Both the position numbers and the translations under genes were made by a program. From NCBI RefSeq assembly GCF_030864355.1, contig NC_083396.1, positions 682,001 through 746,000 on the forward strand: a stretch of DNA of 64,000 bases, in the 5' to 3' direction. The stretch comes from Cutaneotrichosporon cavernicola (Eukaryota > Basidiomycota > Tremellomycetes > Trichosporonales > Trichosporonaceae). The notes below the pieces were generated by a model that worked only from the letters and a program-made list of their open reading frames with translations, was not told the DNA's origin and searched no databases. This document shows, piece by piece, positions 35,787 to 46,648 of this stretch. Each line of letters opens with the position of its first letter. Position 1 is the first letter of the stretch.

Positions 35787-38199
35787 ATGCCCAAGGAACA
35801 GATCCGGAAGCGCGGTAAGCGCAAGCCCAAGACCGAGGACGATGTCGCTCCTGCATCTGTCCCTGCACCGGAGCCCGTGCAGGAAGCCGAGCCGGAGACG
35901 CATGGTGGCATCCATCCGTCCCGCCTTGCGTTCCTCAAGACTGGACAGCGGCCGGCACCTCCCCCGCGCCCCGAGGGAGAGGAGGTTGAAGAAGATGGTG
36001 CGGCGGACTGGACGCGCGGACCGCGGCACGAGTCAGAGTACCCGTTCGGCGTGCTTGACCCCGACGTCAAGGCGTACTTCCGCAATGTCGAGGACCAGAT
36101 CAAGGACTGGGAAGGGGTTGGCAGCGTCGGCGAGGAGCGCGAGGGTGAGTCCTCTCCAGACACTCTAGAGATTAGCTAATCCAGACCGCCAGCTTTTCTT
36201 GTCGTCCGTCCTGTCCGAACTGAGGGGCCACGAGTTGCAGGTCTCGACTGACCCCGATGTGGCTGTCGTGTTCGAGCGCCTCCTCCCGAGTTTGAACGAC
36301 TGGGGACGGCGAGTTGTTGGTGACGCTGTCGGCGGGGAATGGGAGTCGCTGGTGCGGCATCGTTTTGGTAGTCACGTCGCGCAGACGTGGCTCACCCTGG
36401 CGGCGGGGACACTTGATCGCGAGGTCAGTTGAAAGGTTGACAGAAACTAACAACAGGCTCGCGGCATGTACCCCCCTCAGCACATCAAACAGCAGAAGGA
36501 CAAGGAAGCCGATGAGGGTGTCCTCCCCACTATGGCTGAGCTGGTCACGACTATCGTTGGGTGCCTGCAGCCCACGCTGCCGGGTCTTCTGACACAGGCG
36601 CACGCGTCGCCGCCCGTCCGCCTCCTTCTGCTGGTGTTGACGCCGGACCGCGCTCTGCCGTCCCTCGACGCCAGCGAGGGCGGTGCGGACCTCGTGCGCT
36701 CCAAGCGTTCCGGCAAGTGGCGTAAGGGGCACGGCGTGCAGGGCAAGAGCATCCTCGGTGACGAGCCCTCCACAGCCGAGAAGCGCGCCGTGCCCGAGTC
36801 CGTCGTCGCATTGCGCCCGCAGATCCGAGAGGGACTCATGGAGCGTATCGCGCCCGTCGAGTGGCAGGGTATGGGCGTGAGTCCGGTCGGCAGTCCGGCA
36901 GTTCAGCTCCTCCTCCAGTGTGAGGTTGAGGATGGTGCTGTCGCCCAGGGATCGCTCTTCGATATCCTGACCGAGGGCCTGGTGACTGCCGTCGAGAGCA
37001 AGAAGGAGAGCAAGAAGGAGGGAAAGAAGGAAAAGATCACACCTCAGCCTTACCTCTCTGCCCAGGTCGTTAGCCAGACGGGCACTCGCCTCCTTGAGGC
37101 TCTGCTCACGCTCGCCCCAAAGCGTGTCTTCAAGGCCCTCTGGAAGACGTACTTTGTCGGCAAACTTGGCAAGCTCGCAGCCCATCCATACGCAAATTAT
37201 GCGGTTGCGGCAGGCATTGGACGCCTCGACGCTTCGGGCGTGAAGGTTGCCATCTCGGAGATCCAGGGCACCTCGGGTGGCCGCGGTCTCGTCAAGACTG
37301 GCCGTACGGCGGCTCTTCTCGCGCTCGCTCGCCGCGCCTCTACTCTTCCGGACACTATTCCGGCGGTGGAAGGGCTAGTGGTGAGCGCACTCGACCTTGG
37401 CGACGACACGAAACAGCTCGTGCCGTGTATGCTGGCGATGAAAACGCGGCCGGTTTACGCCGCCCTCCTGGCGGGCGAGGAGGCGCCGGAATCCGAGGAC
37501 GAGGTGGAGAAGGACGACGACGCCGAGGCCCTGGCGGCCGCCAAGGCCCGCCGCTCGGCATGGGAGAACCGCCGCGAAAGGCGGGGCGGCAAGCTCGACC
37601 CATCCCTTCCGGGTTGCCTTGTGCTGCAGGCCCTCGTTGCCCTCCCCAGCACTCTTACTCTCGATAGCCTCCTCGCCCAGAACCCCGACATTCTGCTGGG
37701 GTACGCGTCCTCGCCCGTCGCATCCCACCTCCTCGACAAGGTCCTCACGGTGCCGGCTGTGCCGGCAAAGTACCGCCGCAAACTTATCATGACCTTCATG
37801 GGACAGTACGAGCTCCTCGCTCAGGACCGCCTGGGGAGCCGCGTGGCGGACACGGTGTGGGCGACAGCGGACGGGTTCATGCGCGAGAAGATTGCAAAGT
37901 CGCTGATTCCGCACGCGACCGCGCTCGGGAATAGCCAGTACGGGCGCTTCTTTGCGCGTAAGCTCGACTTGCATCTCCTCCAGCGCCGACCCGACGAGTG
38001 GCGCGAGAGTGTACTTGGTGTTCGGCACCACTTTGCGCACCAGAAGGACGAGCTTGCTCCTTTGCCTGAACCTGAGGTTGAGGCGACAGAGACGGCCGAG
38101 GAGAGGAAGAAGAGGAGGAAGGAGAAGAAGCGCGAGCGCGACGAGATCGACGACGTGTTCGCCGCCGTCGAGAAGAAGCGCAAGCGTAAGAGCAAGTAG
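35787..38199 (+). CDS. NOP9: Nucleolar pumilio-repeat protein NOP9
   Basis: Exons 35787-36144, 36185-36423 and 36457-38199 give 779 residues. Nop9 binds 20S/18S pre-rRNA and is needed for small-subunit biogenesis in the nucleolus. The basic N-terminus (RKRGKRKPK), the ADWTRGPRHESEYPFGVLD region, repeated pumilio-type helices (FGSHVAQTWL, TGTRLLEALL, SSPVASHLLDKVL, LGSRVADTVW, YGRFFARKLDL) and a lysine-rich C-terminal tail match the family order. A KKESKKEGKKEK insertion lies mid-protein. The acceptor at 36184 rather than 36194 keeps the frame. Confidence 0.92.
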
Positions 38200-38364
38200 G
38201 GAGGTACTGGGACTACATAGACTATGCACTGTATAACAGCAAGACATGTTGGCCGGCATACGCGGTGCCATACGATATCTCACTCCCAAAAGGACATTAG
38301 GCCGGAGCTCATCACATGCTTACACTAGTCTATGCACTAAAATACAACCTGCTCCGTCATTCCA

Positions 38365-40455
38365 CTAACCCGATTGCTGCCCCTGTGACTTCTCCTGCTG
38401 CATGGCTACCTTCATTTGCTCCTGCAGCTCCTTCATGCGCGCCCCCATCTCCTCCTGTAGAGCCAGCATCCGAGCTTGGATGTCCAGCAAGGCCTCTGGT
38501 GCTGTGCTCGAACCCCGTGCTGCCTCTGGAGGTACCGAGCTCCTGACCTGTTGAGGTTCGGGGGGCACAGAGCTCTCGATTCGGGCCTCGGAAAGCGCGG
38601 AGGTCGAAATCACTGGGGAGGATGAGGCAACATGCCTGCTCAGCTCAGTGTTGGCGTCAAGCCACCCGCCAGCAGTCGACTGCCACTCGAGTGGCCCATC
38701 TACCCGCTGCCGCTTCGCCACCGGCGGCGAATGCGGAGACCAGCTCTTCATCTCGCAGTTTGAACTTGATGACGGCGGTGGGAGTGGCTCCGGCTCTGGC
38801 GAGTCTTCCAAAACGAAGGTCGGGATCGGAGCTCGCGGCGGGGCGTCCATCACCTGAATTTCGTCGTCGTCGTCCGACTCGCCCTCGATAACAGGAGGGA
38901 GACGGACCCAGTCAACTGCGAGACCGTCGTCACGCCAGCGGTACCGATTTGCGCTCTTGCCCTGCTTCAGTAGCCGTTTTCTCACAACCACCTGAAAGGC
39001 CTTGCGCGCGGTGACCTTGGCGGCGAGAGGTAAGCGCCAGCACTCAATTGGAGTGTCCTGGACGAAGAACGCGTCAACACCGGACATGGCCAGTTCCGCC
39101 GGGGGCGCCGGAGGTGAGGAGGGGTGTGGCCAGGAGTCATGCTCCATCTTGGCGTCGTCATCTGATTCGATCTCGTCCACAAGTGGTTTCTCATCGACTA
39201 CCATGTTCGAGCTTGGAGCCGGCGGTGGGGACGGTGACTTCACTAACCATGAAGGTGCTGATCGTGGAGGTGCTTGAGCAGGTTGCGGACCGGGGGGCGC
39301 CACACGATGTCGAGGAGTGGCTGCAGTCAGCTGCCGAGGAGCGGCAGACGTGGGAGATTCAGGAGGGTCCGCGGTTCGAGGCCGAGGAGCGGCTGCAGGG
39401 GGAGGCGGAGGAGCGGCCGCAGCTGGAGGCGGAGGAGCGACTACAGGGCGAGGCTGAGGTGCAGCGGCAGGTGGAGCAGGTGGAGGAGTAGGCCGTTTTG
39501 GAGGGTTGGGACGCGCATTATAGTTCCGCGGGCTGAAGCGAGGTTTAGGAGGCTCAGCTGGCGTTTCTGGTGGTGGTGGCTGCTCTGGGCCCCGCTTGCC
39601 AGGTAGTGGCATAACCTTCTTCGCTGGCCCCACAGGTGGTCCCTTTCCAGGGACAGATACTGGCTTCGATTTCGATGCTGAAGCAGCACGATTATCCAGC
39701 ACTGATGCAGTAGGTTGGTCGACATGTATACCGCCAGCGTGAGGGGCGGCGGGTTTGGTAGTAGACGCGACGGCGCCTGTTTGAGGAGCGCGGGGTTGAC
39801 TGGAGGCAACGACTGCGCCAGATGATAAAGGCGGCGGCAACCCCTGGTGAGCTACACGTGACTGCTCAGCCCGAGGAGATGGTGCGCGCGGAAGACAGTT
39901 GCCAGGAGGCGGACCTCCCGGTCGCGGCGGGAGGGGCGCGTAAGGCCGCTGTGAGGGGCCTGGCGCATCAAGCGTGTCTCGTGAGGACGACGCCTGATCG
40001 TTGAAACCACCGTACTGCCTCTTCTTTCCCCACTTGCCGTGCTTACCGGGTCCCAATGCCTGAGCATTGCCGCTAGTTGGCGGTGGTGGCGGCTTGGCAT
40101 AAACCGTGTTCTGGATATAGCTGGAGTTTTGGCGTTCCTCTCGCGACATCTTACGCGGGCCTTTGTCGATCGATCCGACCATTGGTGGTAGGCCGTCGTC
40201 GACGAACGGTTTTCGGGGCTTGCTCCCCCTCTTTCCGCCGCCACGGAAGGAACCACGTCCGCGGTCACCGCCACGCCCATGGTCCGCACCGCGTCCCCAA
40301 TCTCCGCGGTAACCACCTCCACCGCGCCCACGTCCCAGGCCACCGGGGTCACCAGGATCCTCCCCTGTTGGGGGGCCCCCTCTCTCACGGCCAGTACCTC
40401 GTATTGGAGCGCCTCCTCGTATTGGAGGGCCCCCACGGCCCGCCTGGACGGACAT
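38365..40455 (-). CDS. RGG-rich, proline-rich protein, unknown function
   Basis: Single exon, 696 residues. The N-terminal 75 residues are Gly/Arg-rich (RGG and RGRG boxes typical of RNA-binding disordered regions). A short conserved-looking block, PRKMSREERQNSSYIQNTVYA, follows, then a long Pro/Ala-rich stretch with PPPPPAAAP runs. A folded-looking island occurs around AFFVQDTPIECWRLPLAAKVTARKAFQ. The C-terminus is a helix rich in Met/Gln/Glu (MLALQEEMGARMKELQEQM), probably a coiled coil. Start at 40455 is the ATG nearest the RGG block. Probably an RNA-granule or mRNA-binding protein, inferred from composition. Confidence 0.75.
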   Translation of the reverse strand: MSVQAGRGGPPIRGGAPIRGTGRERGGPPTGEDPGDPGGLGRGRGGGGYRGDWGRGADHGRGGDRGRGSFRGGGKRGSKPRKPFVDDGLPPMVGSIDKGPRKMSREERQNSSYIQNTVYAKPPPPPTSGNAQALGPGKHGKWGKKRQYGGFNDQASSSRDTLDAPGPSQRPYAPLPPRPGGPPPGNCLPRAPSPRAEQSRVAHQGLPPPLSSGAVVASSQPRAPQTGAVASTTKPAAPHAGGIHVDQPTASVLDNRAASASKSKPVSVPGKGPPVGPAKKVMPLPGKRGPEQPPPPETPAEPPKPRFSPRNYNARPNPPKRPTPPPAPPAAAPQPRPVVAPPPPAAAAPPPPPAAAPRPRTADPPESPTSAAPRQLTAATPRHRVAPPGPQPAQAPPRSAPSWLVKSPSPPPAPSSNMVVDEKPLVDEIESDDDAKMEHDSWPHPSSPPAPPAELAMSGVDAFFVQDTPIECWRLPLAAKVTARKAFQVVVRKRLLKQGKSANRYRWRDDGLAVDWVRLPPVIEGESDDDDEIQVMDAPPRAPIPTFVLEDSPEPEPLPPPSSSSNCEMKSWSPHSPPVAKRQRVDGPLEWQSTAGGWLDANTELSRHVASSSPVISTSALSEARIESSVPPEPQQVRSSVPPEAARGSSTAPEALLDIQARMLALQEEMGARMKELQEQMKVAMQQEKSQGQQSG

Positions 40456-41491
40456 GGGTGGATGGGAGACGGAACTGAGTGAGCAGGGGACACGGTGAGA
40501 GAAGTTGGCTGAAAAAAGCAAGGAGATTGAATGGATGGGTAGGGGTTAAAGGCTGGGATTAAGAAGGAAGATGGGGGATGAGTCTCTCAAGTTGTTGAGT
40601 AGAGTGTGTGAGGGAAGGTAAGTGGGATGTAGTTAGGGTGCAGACTTGTTGTGGATCGGAACGATCAAAGTGAGATGAAATGGTTCGTAACTGGGGGTAA
40701 TCGATAAGTAGATAGTGATTACAACATGGATTGGGTGGCAAATTGGTGAAACGCGTCGGGCACCGATCAGGGGTACGACGGTAGCGCGTTGATTAAGCAA
40801 ACACTTTTGGATTCCAAAGGTCGCCGGTTCGATTTTCAGAGGAGACTTCGGGGGAAAGGACGGGAGGGGTGCTAACCAAGCGGCGAGCGTGACAAGTTGG
40901 ACATGTTCTTCTTTTGGCAGTGCATGTTGATTTGTTGCAGGTCAAGGCGTCAATCCTAAGGTAAGCCGAGTGATCAGCAGACGCGTACTGATGGCTTCGC
41001 GCGACGTTTTCCGGAATGTGTGAGCCACGCTGAATGTTGTTTGTCACCAGCAGTCTCGCATCTCCCTAGCCCCTGGGTCCCTGGTGCGAGACGGGGCCAC
41101 AGGTTGCAAACACCCTTGGGGAGTTCGGAGCTCCTCGCACACGTACAGCAGATTTCGGTCGCGATTGATGCTGGTGTCTGGTGACCTGGTATGGGTTGGT
41201 TGTCCAGATGTCGAAGCTCCAGAGTACAAGCTGCCCAGAGGGCGGGCAAAATCCTGTCCCTCGGGCCGTCGATCGGGCTCTCAGATCTCTGATGAGACAT
41301 GAATGTGTGTGGAATGCCATCACGTGGGTTGTGGGTTCCAATGTTCCGATGCAATGTTTAAAAGGATTTTCGTCAAGAGTCGCAACACGGTACCTGCACA
41401 TCCAAAGCCTATGCCAATGCCTGCATTGAACTCTAACAGTGTAATGATGTCTATGCGATCTAAATAATGTGTCTAATTATACAACAGAAGC
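40456..41491. other. Intergenic region with a tRNA-like relic
   Basis: A GGTAGCGCGTT and GGTTCGATTTT pair near 40780-40835 resembles tRNA internal boxes but no stems form. No gene is called. Confidence 0.45.
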
Positions 41492-42664
41492 TTACTCCTC
41501 GAGAGCGAGCTCGCGCACCTTGTTGGCGTTGCCAGCAAGAGCGCGCTTGAACGCGTCAAGCGTGACGTGAGCGGCGGCACCCGAAGACCTGCGGCGCTCG
41601 GCAGCAGTCTTCTCAGTGGGGATACCTGGAGAAGAGGGGCGCGACGACATGGGGGACCCAACGACCGAGTCGTTGCCAGTAAGCTCGCCAGTGGGTGCCA
41701 TGGCGGAAGCCAAGCGCTGGCGCTCTCCGGAGAAGGAGGGTGCGCGGGACGCAGCGGGAGTGACGAGGGGGGTCGAGTCGGGGGTGGGGCGGGGGTCGAC
41801 GCGGCCAATGGGCTGCTCGATGATCATCTTGAAGGTCTGAGTTGCGACGTCCCACGTAACCGAGACCTTGGAGAGGTCCTCGACCAGGAAGTCGGGGCGT
41901 TCCTTTTCGAGCTCCTCGGCCGAGTGAGAGGTGCAGGTAGCGAGGACGCGGCATCCAGCAGCCTTGCCAGAACGGATACCGGTTGGTGCGTCCTCGACGA
42001 CGAGGGACTCAAAGGGCGAGGCGTTGCAGCCCTTGGCACCGAGGAGGTAGGGGTCAGGGAAGGGCTTGCCGCGCTGCACCGAGTCGGCGGTGACGAAGAT
42101 CTTGGGCGTCTCAAGGCCGGCAATAGGGATGGCCTGGCCGGCGTAGAAGTGCGTCGACGAAGTGCAGATGGCCCACTTGAGCTCGCCGTCACGCATGTGC
42201 TTGTGCTCGCTCAGGTCGGTGAGGAGCTTGTTGACACCGGGAAGAACCTCGATGCCGCTCTTGCCGGTCTGGCGACCAATCTCCTCGGCGTTCTCGAGGA
42301 TAGCGGTCTCGAAACGGACAACCTCGGCCTCGATGTGCTCGTCGGGGACCTTGCACCACTTGCGGAGGACGTCGATGGTGCGCATGCCGTGCGCCGAGCG
42401 GAGGATGTCGTCCAGGTCGAGAGGGTACTTTTCGGCGAAGAGTTCCCAAGCCTTGACGACGGCTGGCGACGAGTTGATGAGGGTGCCGTCCATGTCGAAG
42501 AGAACCGACTCGACGTTGATCTCGACAATGTGCGAGTCGGCTGTCGTCTCGGAAGCCCAGCTGGCGAACGAGCCGCGGCGCGAGACAGCAGTCGACGCAG
42601 GTGCCGAGCTGACGGGGGTCGGCAGAGCCGACATCTGGAACGCCTCCTTGGTAAAGACAGACAT
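41492..42664 (-). CDS. HAD-family phosphatase, glycerol-3-phosphatase/2-deoxyglucose-6-phosphatase type
   Basis: Single exon, 390 residues. HAD motif I is LFDMDGTLINSS (nucleophile Asp), motif II CTSST, motif III Lys in QRGKPFPDPYLLGA, and motif IV VVEDAPTGIRSGKAAG. The cap helices and spacing match yeast Gpp1/Gpp2 and Dog1/Dog2. There is a 50-residue N-terminal extension and a 100-residue Ser/Pro-rich C-terminal extension not found in the yeast enzymes. Divergent from a glycerol-3-phosphate dehydrogenase 1.43 kb away, which favours glycerol-3-phosphate as substrate (inference). Start at 42664 sits after a CA/CT-rich leader. Confidence 0.88.
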   Translation of the reverse strand: MSVFTKEAFQMSALPTPVSSAPASTAVSRRGSFASWASETTADSHIVEINVESVLFDMDGTLINSSPAVVKAWELFAEKYPLDLDDILRSAHGMRTIDVLRKWCKVPDEHIEAEVVRFETAILENAEEIGRQTGKSGIEVLPGVNKLLTDLSEHKHMRDGELKWAICTSSTHFYAGQAIPIAGLETPKIFVTADSVQRGKPFPDPYLLGAKGCNASPFESLVVEDAPTGIRSGKAAGCRVLATCTSHSAEELEKERPDFLVEDLSKVSVTWDVATQTFKMIIEQPIGRVDPRPTPDSTPLVTPAASRAPSFSGERQRLASAMAPTGELTGNDSVVGSPMSSRPSSPGIPTEKTAAERRRSSGAAAHVTLDAFKRALAGNANKVRELALEE

Positions 42665-44093
42665 GGTGTGTGTGTGGTGTAGGTGGTATAGAGTGGTGGT
42701 GGGCGTTAAGACTTGATACGACAGCTCAGCTGTGTTTTTTTTGGTAAAGTAAAGGGCGGTGGCGAGTTGATGGACCAGACAGACGAGCAACTAGGTGTTA
42801 TATCTTCTGTTGATTGCGAGAGCGGGAGTTATCTCCGGTCTCTGTCTCTTCGGACAGACTTGCCCTCCACCTCAACTTCCCCAAACATGCACCCAAGGTC
42901 GGACCCCGAGATCGTGGTCCGTGAAGTCCACCACTGGCATTGTGCCCTCTACGCGCGCGGATCACCGACGGTGGAGGGGATTGAGAGGAGCTATGACGTT
43001 TGCCAGTCCCCCGAAACTGGCGGCGACGAGCTACGAGTGCGCCCTATTTCGGACCGGGGGACGGACGTTGGGTCCGCGGTGCATGTCGTGGAACCAAAAA
43101 GTTTGGACTGTGGACGTCAAGGGCAGGAGAGAGGGGGGGGGGGTGTTGAGTGGAAACGAGGTCTTCCCTGTATGTGCTATGAGAAGGGGAGGGGGTAGTT
43201 TTACAGACGCCGCTGTCGTCATTCGAGTATCTTGAGATGAATAGAGAAGCGTGGATACTGCGGATATTGCAGGTTTGGTTTGGCACTGAATTCCTCGATA
43301 TCCAGTCCCCATACGTTGCAGCAACCACATGACGTTTTATCAACTGTAACCGAGCGGTTTTCTTCGGGAAAACCCTGAACAGATAAGCCCGGCCGCCGGG
43401 GCGGACGTTGACATGTCCTTATCCATAGGCAGAGTCCACGTCGTATGTAAAGTTGCTCGTTCCTGCCGGGCCTGCGTTGAATAGAAGAATGAGTTGACGT
43501 CAGTATCAAAACTTTCCAGTGCTACGTGGAAAGTATTTTGGGGTTGAATCACACACTGGAATCACATTCACCACGTTCAGGGCCATCACATGTCGGACCC
43601 TGAATATCACCTGCCGCCGGCAATCTTGACCAACAACTTTTGGCCGCGCGGCCGCCTCGGCCAGCATCACATCATCACCTCATCGTAGTCACTGCCGGAA
43701 ACCCATTTCGGGGTCACCAGTGGCCTCATCCACAATCCTGCAATCCTGCAATAGTGGTCTAGGACCGCCGCACTTGTCGGGGTCAACCCCTGCACAGTCG
43801 TCTGTCCATTGCGGCGCCTTGCTGCACCCCGGACCTTGCCGCCAGCCTCAGCGGGCAACGGATATCTGCGTAATGCGTGTGTGCGCTGACAGCTAACACT
43901 TTGTCACCTTGAGGCAACACTCTTGATACATAAGAACTGGTGGCCTCTTACCTCCAACCTCCAACCTCCAACCTCCAACCTCCCAACCCCACACATAGTT
44001 ATAGACTGCCTCCGCGAGCCCAGTCCCACCGACTCATCCATCAACTAGAAATACAAGCCCAGGCGGCAAACACACTCTCTACTCTCACAAAAC
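42665..44093. promoter_or_regulatory. Shared divergent region of the glycerol gene pair
   Basis: Candidate stress elements AGGGG occur at 42975-42979 and 43185-43189, and CCCCT at 43787-43791. A run of about eleven G lies near 43132-43143, and a CCTCCAA microsatellite is at 43951-43984 about 110 bp before the GPD start. No coding gene is seen in this 1.4 kb. Confidence 0.5.
43951..43984 (+). repeat. CCTCCAA microsatellite
   Basis: Four exact heptamers followed by a variant, in the leader region of the glycerol-3-phosphate dehydrogenase gene. Confidence 0.9.
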
Positions 44094-45299
44094 ATGACCA
44101 TGTCTTCCGCTACCTCGCGCGTCTCAACCGCCCCTTCGTCCCCCGACCTCCGCGCCATGGACTCGGGCTTCTCCAACCTCAACTTCAACATTGCGTCTGG
44201 CGCCACGACGCCGGAACGCCCGTCATCGCCCATCAACTTCCCCTCCTCGCCCCTGCCCTCTGGTAAACACCGTATCGCCGTAATCGGCTCCGGGTCGTGG
44301 GGTACGGCGCTGGCCAAGATCGCAGCCGAGAATGCTCTCCGTCACCCATCGCGATTCCACTCCGAGGTCCGCCTCTGGGTTCGTCAGAAACAGGTCAACG
44401 GCAAGAAACTCACCGACGTCATCAACAAGACCCACATGAACTCCAACTACCTTCCCGGCGTCCTCCTTCCCGAGAACCTCGTCGCGACCCCCAAGCTCTC
44501 CGACGTCGTCAAGGACGCAACCATCATCATCATGGTCACGCCACACCAGTTCCTCCACACCGTCATCTCCGAACTGACGCGTATTCCGGGTACCATTCAC
44601 CCTGGCGCGCGCGTCGTTTCGGCCATCAAGGGTGTCGAGGTCGAGGGCACCAACATTTCGACTTTTGCCTCCTTGATTGAAAAGGAGCTCGGTACGCCCT
44701 GCTCCGCCCTCTCTGGTGCGAACATTGCCCTCGAGGTCGCCCAGGGCCAATTCTGCGAGACTACCATCGGATGCCCATCCTCCGACGACGCTAAACTCTG
44801 GCACGCCGTCTTCGACGCCCCCACATTCCGCGTCAACACCGTGGAAGACGTCAACGGCGTCTCCCTCTCTGGTGCATTGAAGAATGTGGTCGCTCTGGCC
44901 GCAGGCATGGTCGACGGTCTTCGTCTGGGTGGAAACACCAAGGCCGCAATCCTCCGCATCGGCCTACAGGAAATGACCAACTTTACGCTCGAGTTCTTTG
45001 ACGGCGTCCAGGCCGCCACGTTCTCCAACGAGTCGGCGGGCATCGCAGACCTTATCACAACCTGCTACGGTGGCCGGAACAGGAAGTGCGCCGAGGAGTT
45101 TGTCAAGACCGGCCACTCGTTCGAGGTCATCGAGCGCCGCCTCCTCAACGGCCAGAAGTTGCAGGGCACCGCTACTGCCGAGGAGGTCAACCGTTTCCTC
45201 ACGGCCCGTGGGTGTGCCGACAAGTACCCCCTGTTCGAAAAGGTGTTCAAGATCTCGTTCGAGGGCATGCCTCCCTCCCAGCTCGTCAAGGGGTTGTAA
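44094..45299 (+). CDS. GPD1: NAD-dependent glycerol-3-phosphate dehydrogenase
   Basis: Single exon, 401 residues. It reduces dihydroxyacetone phosphate to glycerol-3-phosphate. The Rossmann motif VIGSGSWGTALAKI, the TPHQFLH turn, AIKGVE, the catalytic region SGALKNVVALAAG, and GNTKAAILRIGLQEM are all intact. The C-terminus has KCAEEFVKTG and GVEE-region equivalents typical of yeast Gpd1. A 58-residue Ser/Pro-rich N-terminal extension precedes the nucleotide-binding fold, where yeast has its peroxisomal/phosphoregulatory segment. A second in-frame ATG two codons on (ATGACCATG) may be used. Confidence 0.96.
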   Translation: MTMSSATSRVSTAPSSPDLRAMDSGFSNLNFNIASGATTPERPSSPINFPSSPLPSGKHRIAVIGSGSWGTALAKIAAENALRHPSRFHSEVRLWVRQKQVNGKKLTDVINKTHMNSNYLPGVLLPENLVATPKLSDVVKDATIIIMVTPHQFLHTVISELTRIPGTIHPGARVVSAIKGVEVEGTNISTFASLIEKELGTPCSALSGANIALEVAQGQFCETTIGCPSSDDAKLWHAVFDAPTFRVNTVEDVNGVSLSGALKNVVALAAGMVDGLRLGGNTKAAILRIGLQEMTNFTLEFFDGVQAATFSNESAGIADLITTCYGGRNRKCAEEFVKTGHSFEVIERRLLNGQKLQGTATAEEVNRFLTARGCADKYPLFEKVFKISFEGMPPSQLVKGL

Positions 45300-45617
45300 T
45301 CTCATAAGCTCCTTGGCTCCAGTGTACATTTAGACTCCATTTCATACATACACCACATTCAACGCATGGGCTTTGCCCGCCATTGTAGCTCTAGTCTAGG
45401 GTGCTGGACACCAATGCATAGAGGATAGATGATAGACGGATTTGGATAGCGAGGGTAGTGAGATCGGGCGGGCCAAGGTCAGGCAAGCGAGCAGGGCGTT
45501 GATGGGGTGAGGTGGTGGATGTTGATGCGCGGGGTGGATGTTGATGCGCCGAGCGCACCCAAGAGTAATCACGTGACCATCTCCGAACATTACCAATACG
45601 TCAGTTAACACGTTTCA
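45300..45617. other. GPD1 3' region
   Basis: Holds a short tandem repeat GGTGGATGTTGATGCG (two copies near 45512-45549). No gene is seen. Confidence 0.5.
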
Positions 45618-45703
45618 AGACGCTTTAGCTCAGTGGGAGAGCGAGCGAGTGAAGCTTTTAAGCGCAATTCGTTCGGTCGTGTGTTCAATCCACACAAGCG
45701 TCA
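45618..45703 (+). tRNA. tRNA-Phe (GAA), intron-containing
   Basis: Perfect acceptor stem GACGCTT/AAGCGTC, D arm TAGCTCAGTGGGAGAGC, anticodon stem AGCGA/TCGTT, and anticodon GAA followed by G37 and a 13-nt intron. T stem GTGTG/CACAC surrounds TTCAATC. T-rich terminators follow from about 45714. Confidence 0.95.
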
Positions 45704-45992
45704 TACCTCTTCTTTTTCCTTTTTCTCCTTCCACTGCATTGTACTCTCGCCCCACACCCCACATTAGATAGTCTCCTTTGGCTCACTCCTTTGGCCAAAG
45801 CATCCCACGTCCGACGTCAAGTCACCATAATGCGACACACACAGATCCGCACGGTCCATCAAGCCACAAGCCACGCCATGCCTTTGTTTTGACCTTGCTT
45901 CTTCCCCAACCTCACCTCCGTTCTACGCGCATAACAGAACAAAGTACTAACTCACTACTCACTACTCACCATCTTCATTACACCACATCGCC

Positions 45993-46594
45993 ATGCGTCT
46001 CCTCCTACTCCTACTCTTCCTCGTCTGCGTCCTCGCTCAAACCCAGAAACCCCTCCGCACATCAGACGAGTTCGGCCTCAGTGTCCTCGACCATCATTCC
46101 GGTACGTCACATGCACATACAGCTCACCCAGCGTGCTTTACAGTGTGCCATCTGTCCGCCGTACAGGTCATCCTCCTCCCGAATATTTCGATTAATGGGG
46201 TTGTGTTCGTCGCCCGGAATTGCCGGCTGCCGGTGGGTTCCTTCCTCACCGACTCGACTCGCCCATAGCTCATGACTAGATATGGGCGAAAGTCGTCGGA
46301 GGATGTCTCCCGGTCGTGTGCAAGTCTGCGCCAGATGTGTCCTACGCCGTAGAATACGCCGCAGCGTGGTGTGCCCGCTCCGGCGTGGATAACGTCACAA
46401 TCCCCATGCCCGAATGGTATCTCCAGACGCCGGGGGGCAAATACTTCCAGTGAGTCCCAGGCTTGCAGTCGCAGTCTGCAAGTACTGATGACAGGAACAT
46501 GATTCAGTCGAGCGCCACGGCTGCTGCCGTTAGTTTCGGTCTCATGGCCGGCGCGCTTGCCCTCGTCTCCCTCGCCCCCCTCGCCTTCCTTTAA
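45993..46594 (+). CDS. CFEM-domain secreted protein, probably GPI-anchored
   Basis: A signal peptide (MRLLLLLLFLVCVLAQ) is followed by a CFEM-like half: PACFTVC at the start, then CRLP-IWAKVVGGCLPVVC and AAWCARSGV, matching the C-x3-C and final C...C spacing of CFEM. The C-terminus is a hydrophobic GPI-type segment ending LAPLAFL. Introns 46233-46279 and 46450-46494 are needed for the frame. A possible first intron at 46102-46143 (in frame, 42 nt) would delete the PACFT segment, so I favour reading through or a shorter intron. Some CFEM cysteines are missing. CFEM proteins bind heme or sit in the cell wall. Confidence 0.7.
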
Positions 46595-46648
46595 TCTCGT
46601 TGTAATGCACATGTCAATGCTACTCCGATCCGTGCTACCGTATACTAG

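Noticed and set aside
40770..40850. Possible tRNA-like sequence with GGTAGCGCG and GGTTCGATTTT
   Set aside because: T stem does not pair and the anticodon region is a tight hairpin with a 3-nt loop; at most a relic.
41567..42682. 371-codon plus-strand frame antisense to the HAD phosphatase
   Set aside because: Shadow of GC-biased third positions; the minus strand carries all HAD motifs.
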